From positions 496,001-560,000 of the forward strand of contig RMBW01000006.1 in NCBI GenBank assembly GCA_004009845.1: a DNA stretch of 64,000 nt. The letters run 5' to 3'. The position numbers and the translations under genes were made by a program. The notes under the pieces are model-generated. The model was not told the DNA's origin and searched no databases. It was given only the letters and a program-made list of their open reading frames with translations. Numbering within the stretch: position 1 is the first letter of the stretch; each line of letters opens with the position of its first letter. Of the stretch, positions 23,692-37,792 are shown piece by piece. The stretch comes from Davidsoniella eucalypti (taxonomy: Eukaryota; Ascomycota; Sordariomycetes; Microascales; Ceratocystidaceae).

Positions 23692-26600
23692 ACTGGGCAA
23701 AGCAGAGAAATATCTTGATTTTTTGGTGTATAGATGAGGTAATGAAAGAGAGAAGAGAGCAGTATGGTTGTATGGTCGTGTGATAATAAAGATGGAGGGG
23801 CAAAAAAGTTGCGCTGGTTTATCAAAGGGCGAAGCTAGGAGGGGAGTTCAGAAGGGAGCAAGGCCAATGTTGCTCGTACAGAGCCTTTAGAACCCAAACA
23901 CAAGAGATAACAGAAATAAATAGACAGAGAGATAGCTAGTCTGTTCCTTGCGAGTCTGTACCACTGGCAAGCTGTGAAACAGAAGTTTAGGCGGAAGGGT
24001 CAGTGAAGTAGCGGTAGCGAAGATCGCACTGGATGGTAGGCAGATAAAAAAGATACTGAGCCAAGAAGAAAAGGCCACGATAATCAATATACTTTGTTGC
24101 TTTCGGGAGAATTTAATAAGGATCTGAAGAAAAAGTATTGATACTAGAGGTCAAATGTTAGGGTATTCTCGTATACTGTGAAGAGCACAAGATAATATTC
24201 GGACTGTATAAGATGATTGATGCTATAATTTCTAGTAGGTAGTAGAGAATAAAGAGGCGGTGATGGAGCTGTGAGAACGAGAAAAACAAGAAGATAATTC
24301 AAGGGAAGAAAATAAAAGGGCAAGAGGAAAAGGCAAAGATTGAGCAAAAAATGGAAAGAAAAACAAAACAAAAAGAGAAACATCAAGCGAGGGAAAGAGC
24401 GACAATTCGTGATAGATAACAGAATCCAGAATCGGTAAGATCTAGACCCAAAGATAGACTGATAGCAGCCGCAATCAAGCTCACAGCACGGCAGTTGCCT
24501 TGTCTGAGGATGACGACATGGCAGCCTTTTTTCTTGTCGGAAGAGGAAAGAGAGACGCTTGGGGGAAATATGATAATATAAATGCATATAAAGATGATAC
24601 TAAAAAATGGCCGGCTTCAAACTTCCTACGGCCAATAAGAAAACAATTAAAGATCCTAAAGGCTTCTGCTACAGAGCTCGTCTAGCACCAATATACAGAC
24701 TTACAGATACATCGACAGATAAGCTAACAGATAAACAGATGCAAGCAGTCCTGCTGCGTTGAGGAGAAGGCTTGGCTATTGCTTCTGATCGACGGCTAGA
24801 CGAATCCCATAACAAACAGGGTAAAAGAGACGACGTAGCTACGAAGACGCAACAAGAAAGGCGGCAGAAACAACAAACGATAGCTCACCAGAACAAACGC
24901 AGCTATCAACAAAGCAGAGCAAAAAAAATAACCAACAGGCTGCTGAGTAAGGAGGTCTAATATAGCCAGCTCCTCCGCAAATCCTAGGCCATGTTCATGT
25001 CTGATGGCTGTTTATGGGCTAGTGATTTCCATGACTTAAGGAGAGAAACGGGATAGTTGTTTGTTCTCAGATGCCGCAATGTGACGACATGTAGCTATAG
25101 GTTAAGTTTATGTATGTACAAACAATTTGTGTTCACTAGTACGTTTCCGCCGTCGCTCTATCTCACATAAGACAAATGGTCTTCCTATATTAATGTATCT
25201 AGTCACTAATATACCACTAAGCATACCCGATGAAGAACCTTAAAGCAATCTCAAGCAAACGAACTATACCTTATTTCACTAGAAAGGCCTATTTCATCAA
25301 AATGTCGGGCTGAAAACAGCACTTAAACCCAGTAAGAACTACCTAGCGAAAAGAAAAAAGAAAACATTCCCTGTGAGAATCTAGAGACGGCAAATTCTTC
25401 AGAAGAACAAATGTCTGGCTCCGGCCTCCCTAGCAATAAAATTAGGATATCTTGTTCACTCAAGTCTGGGTTACACTGTTTCTCTCTTAACAATTATGTT
25501 TCCCTTGACTATCCCTAGAAACTAAAGAACTTTGTTCCTTAATGATGAAATACAGTTTTCATATCGTTGCTCTAGGGGAACACCTTCTTCTGTGTTAATT
25601 GGAAACGATAACGATATTTTTGGAGCGATAGAAGATATACTAGCCATATTGAAGGTTTTAGATGTTGTCCAACTACCGTAACTTCTGCTGCTGACGGGGA
25701 AATACATTGTCCAGTATTCATGATTATGAGTAGTTACACAGATAGCTTGATGAATATTATAAAAACGAGATGGGGAGACTTTCAGAAATGTTAAGCGCTT
25801 TGTATTTCCTTATTTTTTTCTGTTTTTGGCTGTTGATAACTATATTAAGTTGGTTCTAACTAGTTACTACGTTTTAGAAAATGCTTTTATATAGCTCCAT
25901 AAGATAAATGAATAAAAAATAAAAAATAAAATTATAAATGCTTTTGGACAAGGTAGTGTGATTTCTGTGGTTAGATAACGGACTAACTAGTCGATTATAT
26001 ATATATATATATATATTGGGGGACATGATTCAGACAACTAATAGTCACTGTAACGTCTAAATGAATACCGATGACGAAGAACTTTCCATTTTATGTCTAG
26101 CAATCTTATGATTTAGTATAATATGCCATATATTAGCGATTGATCACTAGTCTAGATATACTAGATATATACAACTAGTTGTATCAAGTCATGATGTCCT
26201 ATTCAAAGATATAGACTCCAGAGTTCATGAAAAGAAGAAATAATTTCGGGGAGAAAGGATGTTGTTGTTGTGATACGATACGTAAAGAGTTTCCCGCTAT
26301 GGCCAAGTTAAATACACAATAGGCTACAAGGATAAATGCATGCAAGTGCAATATTGGAGTTTAGTATAGTTTTACTCTAGAAAGTATCGGAGACATAGTA
26401 GCGGGCGTATTCCATCATGTATTTAGGATAGTCATACACATACTCCTTGAGTTGGATTGTGGCTAATCATAACTTCTATCTATATCTGCATACTATGCAC
26501 TACCAATTCTTGAGCTACTGAAAGCATGAAAACTTCTCCTTCAGTTGTAGATCGCAAGAAACTGGCAATATGCTCGCTTCTCACGGACGCCGCTTCGGTA

Positions 26601-26876
26601 TCCTTAGCTTATCAACATTCTGCGCTATTCATCCATCTATCATACTACAGATTGTAAGTTTTCATAATTTCTTGAGCATTTATGCTTATATTTACACTTC
26701 ATGATACTACTATATGTCGCCAAATTTAGACTTGACTAGATTAGGCAACTAACACTGACAACTTGTACCTCCGTCTTAGGGTGTACAACCCTATGATAGT
26801 CATATTTTTAGCTTTTCTTTTTCTTTTACTTGGCCATAATCAAACGCTCCGTGTAGATGCTGAAACTGAATTATGT
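23692..26876. other. 3.2 kb intergenic, no gene recognised
   Basis: AT-rich with one AT dinucleotide repeat. Open frames here are short or low-complexity (Phe/Leu/Ser on one strand, Lys/Arg/Gln on the other). A 61-codon frame on the minus strand (25522-25707) begins with an ATG but has no recognisable family and no clear splice partner, so it is not called. Confidence 0.5.
25996..26017. repeat. AT dinucleotide microsatellite, 22 bp
   Basis: Uninterrupted TA repeat in intergenic DNA. Confidence 0.9.
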
Positions 26877-28913
26877 TCAGACGTACTCAGCTGTTACAGT
26901 ATTATATCGTTGGCCTAGAATAAAATTAGTCAGGGTTCGGTCAATACATTTATGTGTAGTTTGTGAGGATATGTAGAAATTCTTACCGTTATATATCAAA
27001 GTGTATGCCGTGCTAGCCGACAAGTACAATGCCTCGATTTTGCAACTTAGTTCATAATACATTTGTCCGTCTTTTCCTTGTCGCTTTGCTAGTTGGCTTT
27101 CTGGGATATGCGACACATCCGCCTCTACATGGCATAGAAGTTGGACGCTGGAGTCACGGCAAATGGGAGCTTTTTCGCTAACACGATCACAGTAGATGTC
27201 CATTTTGATCTTGCGAATGCGGCCCTGTGATACGAGTCCTGTCCACACAAAGCTTGTATCATATGGCTTGTTTTCGCTGACCGGATCGTCGCGGCAGATA
27301 AACCACTCCATTGTGTAAATCTTGTAAGTGCCGTCTAAACCGCACCAGTGTTTCTTTTCTGTGTATTTGGAGTGTGTAGAATTGTCGTACCGTGTTCTCC
27401 ATTCCGTACCATAGTGCTTGCGTGCACGGCGATTGGCTACTTTGATTGTTGTGAACTCCTCAGGTGAACTTAGTGCCAGACCCTTCATCACGGCGCCCTG
27501 AACTACAGCCTGCCATGCTTTAGGGGGACGGAGCACCTCGATATTGGGAGGGGTGGCATTTCTGATGCGGTCTTTGAGATAGGTACTGTCGCCGAAACCA
27601 CCAACCAGCAAGATAGCCCGTGTGGGTACTTGGCTAGTGGCTATTTGGCTTTTTATTAGCCCGATAACCTCCAAGACAATTGGCTCAAAGATAGTCTTTA
27701 GATCTGAAGCCTTGAGAGCATACCTTCCACGGTTTATGCCCAAGGAGGCATCGTTGGGCATTCCAGGAACTCGTACAGTGTATGTCTCATTTGGTTTGGC
27801 ATTCATAGAAAACTTTCGTTTGATCTAAAGAAGTAAAAGAGTTAGCCGATAATTCTCAAATCAACTAGAACCACCGTCATGGGAGTGCCCATCTGAAAGT
27901 TGGATAGAGATATCAGACAGAGTTCCGCTCCCTGTCCATCTTTCTTTATCGTATTTTGTCACCTAATAGAAGAACATACCGTAGTTTCGAATTGTCCCAT
28001 AGCCTCGGCCATGACATCATCATCAAAGGAAGGGTTGGAGCCGAGCTTAGCACGTAAGAATTTCTCAAACCGCATGTTCAAAAAGGATGAACCACAGAGA
28101 GCACCAGAGCCCGGAGCAGCCTCCTGGACTTCTAAGATAGGATGCAGTTTGGTGATGGTATACGTAATGATATCGACAGTACCACCTCCAGCGTCGACGA
28201 CCACAATAGTATCGTTGACTTTGAGTCCGTGTGGATCGATGCCATGGAGGGCATAGATAGCCGCAGCTTCTGGCTCTGAGATTAGGTGAATAGGTGCCTT
28301 GCCACGGGCGAGACTCAATCCCTTGAGACACGCCTGTCTTGTCCGATCATTGGCAAGATCACTCCAGATCGCTGGCACGGTGACTACAAACTCCAAAGGC
28401 GTACTTTCGAGAACGCCAGATCCCAAGCGTTCTTGCAATGTGTATCGCAGATGGCCATCGAGAGATGCGATATAGTCAGCCACAAGAGTATCGGCGTCCC
28501 GGCCAGATCTGTTCTTGTTCCACATGCTAGTGTCTACAGAAGATATCGACGGGTCAAGATCACTATAAGGTTGGCGATGTTAGTATCAAAGAGCATGATA
28601 TGGTATCTTTGATGTAATGTTGTAAGGAAGACTACTACACTCACAGTTTGAACCACTTAACAATCTCATCATCCGGAGCATCTTGGGGCACTATGAACCC
28701 CCATTCTTTTTGGCGGTTGTTGTATCGCAACACTGTTGGCACCTTGTCCGAAATCTCGCCTTCATGGTCTGTAAGTGAAGATGGCCAGGAAGTAATTGTA
28801 GTGCGGCGATCCGCACGCATAGTCTCGGCCCATGCTACACCGGAATATGTTGTGCCAAAATCGATACCGATGATGATCTTGCGCTCACTGATTTTGAGCT
28901 TGTCGAAATCCAT
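26877..28913 (-). CDS. Divergent Hsp70-like (actin-fold ATPase) protein
   Basis: Four exons, 28913-28645, 28562-27980, 27824-26987 and 26914-26877, with introns of 82, 155 and 72 nt, give 575 aa. ATPase motifs are IIIGIDFGTTYSGVAWA (phosphate 1, about residue 13), VVVDAGGGTVDIITY (phosphate 2, about 230) and AILLVGGFGDSTYLKDRI (adenosine). It lacks a canonical Hsp70 substrate-binding domain and instead has the beta-rich C-terminus of the fungal Hsp70-like family related to HSPA12. The last intron is suggested because it joins YNG to QRYNTVTAEYV, a family-like ending; it is a multiple of three and contains no stop, so it could also be retained. The 155-nt intron contains stops in the reading frame but might hide a small exon. 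Cellular role unknown; such genes are often multicopy in filamentous fungi. Confidence 0.82.
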
Positions 28914-30493
28914 GATGAGCAGAGTAGCCAGCCGTATTGGCGAAGATGAAGATGCTCTAGTATTGCTGGTGTGTATGTAGGGATATATAATACTATTCCT
29001 AGAAAGAAAACGGCGAGCGTGAGTTTGGGCAAGATATATTAGAACAAACAAGATGTGCCGAATTCTAATACGCCAGGCTGTGATGATTGAAAGGTCATGA
29101 AGATATCTTCTCGAACTGTCTGTCACCAGACACTAAAGCAAAGCTGGAGGCGTAAGCGCCCGGGACAAAAAGGAAGGGCAGAGCTGGGCGATACACAGAA
29201 ACGTTGCGGCTTAGGCTCCCAATCAGGACAGAGCAGATCTATCTAGCTGTATCAGCCCGTGGCCAGAGGTCATGCTGTAATGCTTGTAATGCTGGTAATG
29301 CGTAATGATTGCATGGGTACCAAAGTCGGGCGGGGACGGCAAGAAAGTGGCTGTTGGGCTGTCTGGCCTGACGGGCTGCGATTGGGCTCTGTTCGGGCGA
29401 CCTTGTACTTATGTAGGCTGCATTGCAACAGTTTATCGTCGACGCTAACGGAGGCTAAGATATAAACTTAGAATGTAGTGAATGTGGCCCGCATCTTAGC
29501 GGACTTTGTTTTATTGCATTCTGGTGAGGCTGATGTTATTTGCTATATTTAGTTAGTGTACAAATACAGGCGTACTGGTAGATGAACAATGTGGGAAAAT
29601 AAATAAACTAGCGGAAAAGACTATTCTACGACAACTACTTTGTGTAAATACGCCCCGCTAATATTTGTCGGACACTAAAACTGCACTTTCTAGAGTGACA
29701 TTATCCTACCCCAGTATTGCAATTAATTATCCTTGTAGCCCATCATATGACCATAACGGGAAACTCTATCGGTATCATATCATAACAAAACAACGTCTCT
29801 TTCCGCATTTATTTCTTTTTTTCATGAGCTCTAGCGCCTTATCTTCTCTCGCAAACAAATCTGAAATAGATTCTCGTTATTGTGGCTTGCATACTGTATG
29901 AGTACATGTGTTAGCTCTTAATTGGGCTTTGAAGTCTCACCCCGCCGTTGTTCCGTGGTAAGCCTAATCAAAGTCGTATACAGCTATTTGTTTGGTCCGA
30001 CTTCGTTGGCTCGGCGTCTACAGATACATCTCAAAACTACTTATCAACTAACCAGCCCATCAGGTTCATAACTACATAGTAGGCACATGTCCCAGTTCCA
30101 CTTGCCCTGACTTAGTTGGCATTGGAGTCGGCAAACCTATTCTCAGAAGCACGGAAGGTCTTCGCCTACTTTAGATTCAGAGACTCTTTTCTCCTTCGGT
30201 TCACTTCCACAATCTCGATTTTGTGTCCCATCTCTACGTTGGTAAGTATGATATCTGCCTATATCGTTCGTTCATGTGTATGGAACTTCAGATAGACATC
30301 CAAAATAGCTGATGTTACATATCATCTTGCTTCCAGCCTAAATCCCAAATCCATTCCCAGCAGTTTTATTGGGTTTAACTCATCAAACCAATGCCTTACC
30401 CTTTAGAATTAAACGTACAAAGTTGTACGCAACACCCAACCATTTTCATGCCACATTTCTATTGCGATACTAGCAAAATGAGAAACTTCTGGC
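28914..30493. other. Divergent intergenic region, Hsp70-like gene / 692-aa protein gene
   Basis: 1.58 kb between divergent starts. An upstream open frame on the minus strand continues into the Hsp70-like start and is taken as 5' leader. No repeat or RNA gene was identified. Confidence 0.5.
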
Positions 30494-32764
30494 ATGCAGA
30501 TACTAAAGGATATCTTTCATAGTCTTGCGATGCAGTTTCCAAAAGACCCATCAAGTCGTGGTTGGCAAGACTCGAATAAACCACCTTCTGCCCATTCCCA
30601 ACATAGTAACCCACCGTCTTCGAGTCGGTATACTCGTCAACAGTCTCCTAGCAACCATAGAAGGCTACGTTCGGTACCACCATCGTCTTCTAACAGAATG
30701 GAATTGGGCCGAGAAATGGCAACCAAGAGCCGCGCTGCGTCACCCGACCTAGACGAGCCTATGCCTGATGCTTTTAGTCCTTCTATTGTGCGTCGCCAAA
30801 CTACATCAGATATCGGTGAAAACTCGACGGAGACCGATGTTTTACCTTCAACACAATCGATGCTATCATTGAACCATACTGCCGATACCTCCACCAACAA
30901 CGTTGAACTAGAGGGAGTAAAAGCCCCAACACCACCACCCAAGGAACCGTTCTCCTCAACTCAAACAACTACTCATCGAACAGATCTGGACATTGTCAAG
31001 CCTTCGCCAGGCCCTAAACTACAAGCACAGGTACAAAAGCCTTTCATAATCTTCATTGTATCAAGCTAATTATTCTTTTCGTTTAGCAATCACTCATGAG
31101 TGCCCTGCATTCTGACCTAGATAATTCAATGTCATCATCTAGGTCTTATGTAGAGAGCAAATCAATCAAGACAACAGATATACTAGAGTCCTCTAGTACT
31201 GGTCCCATAAATAAATCAAGTCTCAGTGACCGATTATCTTCTACAACATCTCAATATGACAACCTACGTCACTACGGGCCTCTTCTAGGTGCTTATGATA
31301 CTTCACTGAAACAACAACAACAAATTCAACAATCCATCATTGCTTCCAACGAAATGACGAAGAAATACCAATCATTGGAAGATGATTTTCGTCGGGTCAA
31401 GCATGACCGAGATGAATTACGTAGAGAGCTGGACGTCATCAAACAGGATATCATGACTGTTAATGCCGATACCCTCAACGAAAGCGCAACTCATGAGAGC
31501 CTTCTACTAGAGAATAAGGCGTTGAGGGACCAGGTTCGGGATGCCCAGTCACACATATTTAGTCTTCAGCCCTACACGAAGCAACTAACTCCAACTGAGG
31601 CTAAGAAGGTATGTCTATTATTCATGTACATACATTTGGGATTTCTCTATACGCATATCTTGCTAACATTTTGATAACAGGAATTCAGTGATCTTGTCCA
31701 AAATGTGGAAGATTTGGTTGAAGATTTGCTCAATCAACATGTTCTAGCCTTCAAGCACAATGGGCCATCTAGTATACAAAAATATGCAAAAAGGCAGAAC
31801 TCTAAGTCGTTTCGGCAGATGATGCTTCAGTATCCAGATCTCCTGTTTGCTGCAAATTTCCCCGATACCGAGATAGACATCTGCACTTCATTGGTGCTGC
31901 GATGTCTAAAAGAACGAATCTTCGAAAAAAAGCTCTATGATATCAAGGATACTTCTATCCATGCTATTGAGAACTTGGAATATGCCATGAGCGTAAATGT
32001 TGAGCCTAAGAGAGGTGGGTTGGCAGTTATATCATTCCGAGTTTTGGCTTTCTAATCTGACTAATCATGTGTCAACAGATACTTTTGCCGTCAGAAGCTG
32101 GGTTTCAGAAGCGTACATCGCGAGACTTGCAATGGATGATATGCGTGAAATCCGCAGCATCACCAGCAGGAATGTAGCTCATGAGATTTCTAGTATCCTG
32201 GCGATGTTCATTCCGAGATCAGCCCAGGAAGATGGGTCTGTCTACCGTGCTATAAGAGGCAGCATTGTGTATCCCGCTATGAACTTGTACGAAAAGTTTA
32301 TAGTTTCAGTTGATCACTTCTTTCTAGACATCGAAATCTTTGTTCGCCTGAAAAGTCCTGCACGTGAAAACAGGTTGGGAACTCCGTACGAACACGTGCT
32401 TGACAACTTCTATAAAGATCTAGCAAACTTAGACTGTAGTGATATCATAGACAGTGGCCGCAAGATAGTTGATGCCAAGATCAGGAAAAAGTACACAACT
32501 AACGAGATAATGCACAATATGAAGCCGGTTTGCTCTGTTGTGCCTTCATTGTGCATCCGCAAAGTGGGAAGAACCGAAGCTGTCTCTGAAAAAGTCCATA
32601 TCACTAGGCAGAGGACATTGGTGACTTGGGGTTCTGATGTTGATGTCATCGCCTTTATGGAATCCGATGATTTGTTTATGCAGACTATTTTACATACAAA
32701 GCTAGAGCATAACAAAGGGTTTAGTGCTAGAATTATGAGCAACTTGCCGGGAGGAAGCTACTAG
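30494..32764 (+). CDS. Unrecognised fungal protein with disordered N-terminus and coiled coil
   Basis: Four exons, 30494-31030, 31087-31608, 31681-32014 and 32079-32764, with introns of 56, 72 and 64 nt, give 692 aa. All junctions are GT-AG and keep frame. Residues 1 to about 230 are Ser/Pro/Thr-rich and probably disordered. About 245-320 is a coiled coil containing KYQSLEDDFRRVKHDRDELRR. From about 355 a predominantly helical globular region runs to the end (EFSDLVQNVEDLVEDLLNQ, then FAVRSWVSEAYIARLAMDD). No catalytic motif, signal peptide or membrane segment is visible and I cannot name the family. An in-frame ATG at 30533 is an alternative start. The layout suggests a scaffold or structural protein, but this is only inference. 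Confidence 0.72.
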
Positions 32765-34209
32765 GAACAGGGCATCTACATTATACTTGGTATATCTAGC
32801 TAGATAGGTGATTATATTACATACTATATGTCTCAATAACTACATGTGCAGATGTACACATACATATGCATGTACATATGTACATACCTTTATATAAATA
32901 AAGGCGTACAAATATGCTCTGTACAAATGCGATTATACAACAATACCGGGCGTAGAGGATGCGGAGACAGCGTTACATGCATGATAGCGAGAGAACGATC
33001 CTAAAATGTCTCCGTATAGGACTAACCCATGTAAATACCTTGGTACTTAGGCTACAAACAAAGCCCTTCATCAGTCTCCGTGAGTTTCGCACAGTGGCGA
33101 TGATGAGCTTGACCAACTATCTATAGTCAGGCTCTGGGTCAGCTGGAGAAAGCCGAGAGAAAGGATGCCATTTGGTAGGCTATAACCGTGTTAGTGCAGG
33201 CTGACTAGTAAGCCTTAGAGCAAACGGAAGAAAACAACGTAATATCGATGGGGGGGGAAAGGGTGTATAGTCGGGCAACAGATTCTAAGAAGGGCAGATT
33301 ATGTATTATGGAGGGCGGACTACATTCTATGCTCTGTGGGCGTTGTGTGGAATATTTCTAGCCGCTACGATTCAGGCGGTTACAACACGAAAGATGGGTC
33401 GATCCTGGCAAAACCAACGGCCGGACAAAGGCGGTAATGAAAATGGCGGTAGTGGTGATGATTCGTTCTTTCTATCTAGCAGGGCAATAACGCAGAATAG
33501 GAAATAAGAATAAATACAGACATGGATATTTACATCAGAGAATCAAGAAAAGATAACAGTAACTTGGCCAGCTTAGTCACACCTTCGGAGACAAAGAAGA
33601 TAAAAATAAAAATAAAAACAATAAGAAAAAAAGCAGCCCAGAACCAGCCAGTCTATCCATCTCGTTGAATCGAACGTTCCTATCAGTGTTGTTTTTTTCT
33701 ATCTTCTCTTATATCCATCCCAGCCAAGGTTTCTATTATTCCTTTACTGCAATTTGGTCAGAGTTGCAAAGAAATATCTCGGTTACGCAACCTAGCTATA
33801 CCGATAGTTCTTGGATCGCTGCCAACCTAGAACCTAGTGGTACGTTGTATGCACAAATTGAACAGTTATACAGTTGCTACCAAACAACCCAGTGTCTCCA
33901 AACAGCTTCTGTGTACTTGGAATCGCCCTGCCATTGGCCTCGGTAAGTCAACTCTGATCTGAATCTGCATGTTGATTCTGGTTCCGTCTTTCGCTCTTCC
34001 CCTCTTTGCCATCCATAAACAAGGCTGCCTGCTTTCTGTGCCTAAGAATCTGCCATCAAGAGCCAATAAGTCAGCAAGCCAACCAGACTATTTACGCCTA
34101 TCCTGCCACCTCCAACTCTGCAATGGCTCTCAACACGGCACTATCGCCTCTTTCCCCATAACCCAGTCACACTTACTACTATACTATACTACGCTATTCG
34201 AGGCCAAAG
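32765..34209. other. Intergenic; possible 5' leader exon of the RBR gene
   Basis: Mostly featureless. An open stretch ending at about 33941 is followed by a good donor (GTAAGT), but it has no ATG, so it may be a spliced 5' UTR exon of the downstream RBR gene. The acceptor could not be fixed. Confidence 0.4.
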
Positions 34210-37200
34210 ATGTTCCGCCCGTCACGTCAACAGTGGAATTTTTGGGCGACTGTCGAATCTGACTCTGAAGACTCGGATCGTCATCAAGAGCAAGATTCAG
34301 TCAATGAAAATTCAGACAATGAAGATTCAGTCAATGAAAATTCAGACAATGAAGATTCAGACTTTGACTCTCCAATTCTTGGGCGAGCGTGGCAGCCCTT
34401 GCCAGATTCAGATGGCAACAATGCTTCTACAAGCAAGCCTCCATCACCGTCGCGCCTGCCTATGCCCTCCATCTTGAAGAATCAAACCCCGAATGACACC
34501 ATCACTGCCAAGAATGACGGCGTACTCCTATCCTCGCCATCATCGTCAGATCCAGCTACTAACTCGGATACGATGATCCCCAGCCAGTTCTCCTTCGTTT
34601 TCCCCCAGCTAGTACACAACGCGCCAAGTCTAACGGATACGAGTAATAGCAATCCTAGCAGCAGTGACAACAACAGCAGTAACAACAACAACAACGACAA
34701 CGAGAGGAGTGTCTCCAATGCTGAGCGTCGCTCTGATTTCCAGAGTTCCTTTGCTACCACCACTCAGCCCGTAAACCTCGACAAGTTAGATACTGCAAGT
34801 ACCACATCAGGTTCTTCTGATCAGCAGGTTGTTTACACGCCTGTGGATTATGATTCTGACTTCGACCCTCCGCCCTTTGTCAAAGAAGTCGCACCAAAGT
34901 CTGTGAAGCAGCCTAGCACTATTAACCCGACTGTTCAAGAGTTGAAGAACTTGGGTGAAAAGGCAAAGCTCAATACCGGACCAGATATTCCTGTGGCCCC
35001 AATCAAGCCTTCCTCGATACTGGAGTTGAACAATTCATTCGCTGCAATACTTGCCAAGAACGCTGAACAACAGGAACAGCAACGGCAAAACCTTCCGCGT
35101 CAAGAAGGGGTAGATCTACATCTACAGTGCCAAGAAAAGCTACGGCGTCAGCAGGAGCTACAAATGCAACAGTTGCAGCAACAGCTTGAACAGCAATTCC
35201 AGGGGAAGCTTCGGCATATGCAACAGCAGCAACTTCAGATACAACGTGATCAAGTAGCTCAAGTAGAACAAAATTTCCAACTCAAACTTGAACAACTTCG
35301 AAAGCAACAAGAACAGGAGTTCCAACAGCAACGAAAACAACATCAGGAGCAACTGGAACAAGAACGCCAACGCCAGCAGAAAATACACCAGGAGCAACTA
35401 GAAAAGGAACTTCAGCGCCGACAGAAACAGCAGCGGGAGAAGCAAGAACGAGAACAGGAAGAGGAACGCCAAAACAAACGGCAGAAGAAAGAGGAACTTG
35501 AACTACAGAAGACGCGTCGAGAACAAGAAAGGCGTAAGCAAGACGAGGAACGTAAACGCCAGAAGAATCAACAGCAGGAACAAGAAGAAGAACGCCAGCG
35601 CCTGAAAAAACAGCAGAGTACCTCAAACATGTACTACAAGCCACTTAACACATCCCTTCTGGATATAGACTTCACTGGGTCCACGGAGTCGGCGAAGCCT
35701 ACGAAGCCACTTCGTCTTCGTAGTATGGCATCTATCGAAACACAGCAGCATAATAAATACTTCAAGGCGGCCATCCAGTCGCTCAAACAAGACCAAGAAA
35801 AACAGTCCGGTCCACGTCACTCGCCCCGTAACAGCAATTCCAGCAACGGCTATGATAGCCATAGTTTCTACCAGGGGCTGAGGTCCAACTCTGTACGCCA
35901 GAATCCGACTCATGATAATGTACTAGCTCCGGAGATACCTCAGAAGCGGCTTTCACTCAGGGGTGGATATGCTCCTACGTCGGCTTCAATTTTCAATTTT
36001 GATTTTGATATCGAGCCTCCGGCGCCTACTTCTTCGAAAACCAGCCTGCTGCCCACAACAGACATCAGCAATAGAAAACTATCTATGCTGAGCAACGATG
36101 ACCAGATGGCCATTCACTCTATAATGGAACTGCCACATGATATTGGGTAAGTACTGTGATCTCTACATATACCGAAATTACGCCTAGCCCGACTATTTGA
36201 CTATAGACTAACAATACCTAGACTTGGTACGACGTATACGATGCGTCCTGAGAAGGACAAATGCTCCATCACCCGACAACGCAAAGCCGTAGTTCCCGGC
36301 GACTTCAAAGACTGCATTGTGTGCTGGGAAAGCAAGGACTGGCGCACCTTTCCGCTATATTCGTTCACGAACTGTGATCACGCACCAGGCGTGTGTTCTG
36401 ACTGTGTCCGGTCGTCCATCAAGGCGCAACTTGAGGACAAGCAGTGGAAGGATCTCCAGTGCCCCGAGTGTAAGGCTCAACTGGCCTACACTGATGTCGA
36501 GGGTCATGCGGATGATAGTACAAAGCAGCGGTACCAGAACTTCTCTATCCGCGAAGCTATGAGTGAAGCATCCAACTTTGTCTGGTGCAGTGGTGGTTGT
36601 GATTCCGGCCAGATCCACGAGGGTGGCGCTGAGCAGCCCATCGTGACATGCTTTACGTGTAGCTCACGCACCTGCTTTACCCACCGTGAGCCCTGGCACG
36701 AGACCCTAACGTGTGTGGAATATGATTCTCTACGAGCTGACCCTGAGAACTTCAAGGGCGCCATGCAGCTAGCCAACGAAGAGGCTGCCCGAGAGCGCGC
36801 TGCGGAGCTAGAACGGCAGAAGATAGCCGCTATAGAGCTTGAGGAGGCTGAGCGCCAGCGGTTGCAAGAGTTAGCACGCAAAGAAGAAGAGGAACGGCGT
36901 AAGGCCGAAGCAGAGGCCGAAGCGACACGCAAGCTGGCGTTGCAGCACAAGTTAGAAGAGAAAAAAACGCAGCATACGATCAAGAAGACAACTAAAAAAT
37001 GCCCGAAGTGCAACGTGCCGATCGAGAAGAACGAAGGATGGTAAGTTATTATTCCTATTTTCTCTCTCCGGTCTGTCTGCTCGAGGACATTGATAGCTAA
37101 CTTGTTGTTTCCATGACAGTTCCCATATGACCTGTAAGTTTTCAACTAGTCTTCACCACTGCTTCTCCTCCCTCTACCTACCGCTATATCCGCTCTCCAA

Positions 37201-37792
37201 AGCCATGATCCAATACGCCGGCCATAATAGCCGTGACGTGAAACTTGAATATTGAAACAATGCGACGCCCCAACTTAGGTCGTGAATGCAGATTCGAGTT
37301 CTGCTGGAAGTGCCTGGGTGCTTGGTCCACGAATCATCCATGCACTTCCTAATAATACTCGCAAGACGAAGCCGTCAAATGGGCCCACGAGACCAGAAGT
37401 TAGTGGTATAGCAGCCTGTCGCAGTCCGGCTTAGCTCCGGCAAGTGCTGTTTGCTGTTCAGCGTCCTGGCTGTGATACCACCCTTTCTATCTCTAGCAGG
37501 AATATCCCTCGTTTGTTCTTTGTTTTTCTGTACTGGATCACCAAACACTAAACGAGGGATGGAAAACTTCGAAGGTCTCCATTCACTAACGTCTAATGTC
37601 ACCTGGCGCGCTTCTTGCGGTGCCTTGCTTGACTACATTCTGCATATCTTTACAGGCTTCAAATGCAAGCACCAATACTGCTGGGAGTGCTCTGCCGACC
37701 ACCAGGTCATCATGAACTCGGACAACTCGGCACACAACCCGGACTGCCGATTTCACCCCAACAACATGAACGTCGGTGACGCCAAGTATTGA
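34210..37792 (+). CDS. RBR (RING-IBR-Rcat) E3 ubiquitin ligase with two alternative last exons
   Basis: Common exons: 34210-36146, 36222-37040 and a 14-nt microexon 37120-37133. Terminal exon A (37279-37352) gives 947 aa; terminal exon B (37656-37792) gives 968 aa; both stay in frame. The first 645 residues are low-complexity: an Asp/Glu/Ser/Asn-rich start, then a long Gln/Glu/Arg coiled coil (about 275-475). RING1 begins CIVCWESKDW and includes CDHAPGVCSDC; the IBR contains WCSGGCDSG and CFTCSSRTC. A charged helix of about 70 residues separates the IBR from the Rcat (KCPKCNVPIEKNEGCSHMTC). The cysteine of EGCSHMTC is the expected thioester site, as in HHARI and Parkin. Exon A continues REC, FEFCWKC and HPC; exon B continues FKC, HQYCWEC and NSAHNPDC, so each completes the zinc ligands. 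Substrate unknown. Confidence 0.82.
34294..34353 (+). repeat. 30-bp exact tandem duplication inside the RBR coding region
   Basis: Two identical 30-bp copies, each encoding DSVNENSDNE, in the acidic N-terminal region, followed by the start of a third. The frame is preserved, so the copy number could vary between strains without breaking the protein. Confidence 0.9.
37504..37560 (+). other. Intronic stem-loop between alternative exons A and B
   Basis: ATCCCTCGTTT (37504-37514) and AAACGAGGGAT (37550-37560) form a perfect 11-bp stem with a 35-nt loop. The stem can be extended by one G-U pair at each end. It lies between the two competing terminal exons of the RBR gene, 95 nt before the exon B acceptor. 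An effect on splice choice is an inference. Confidence 0.55.
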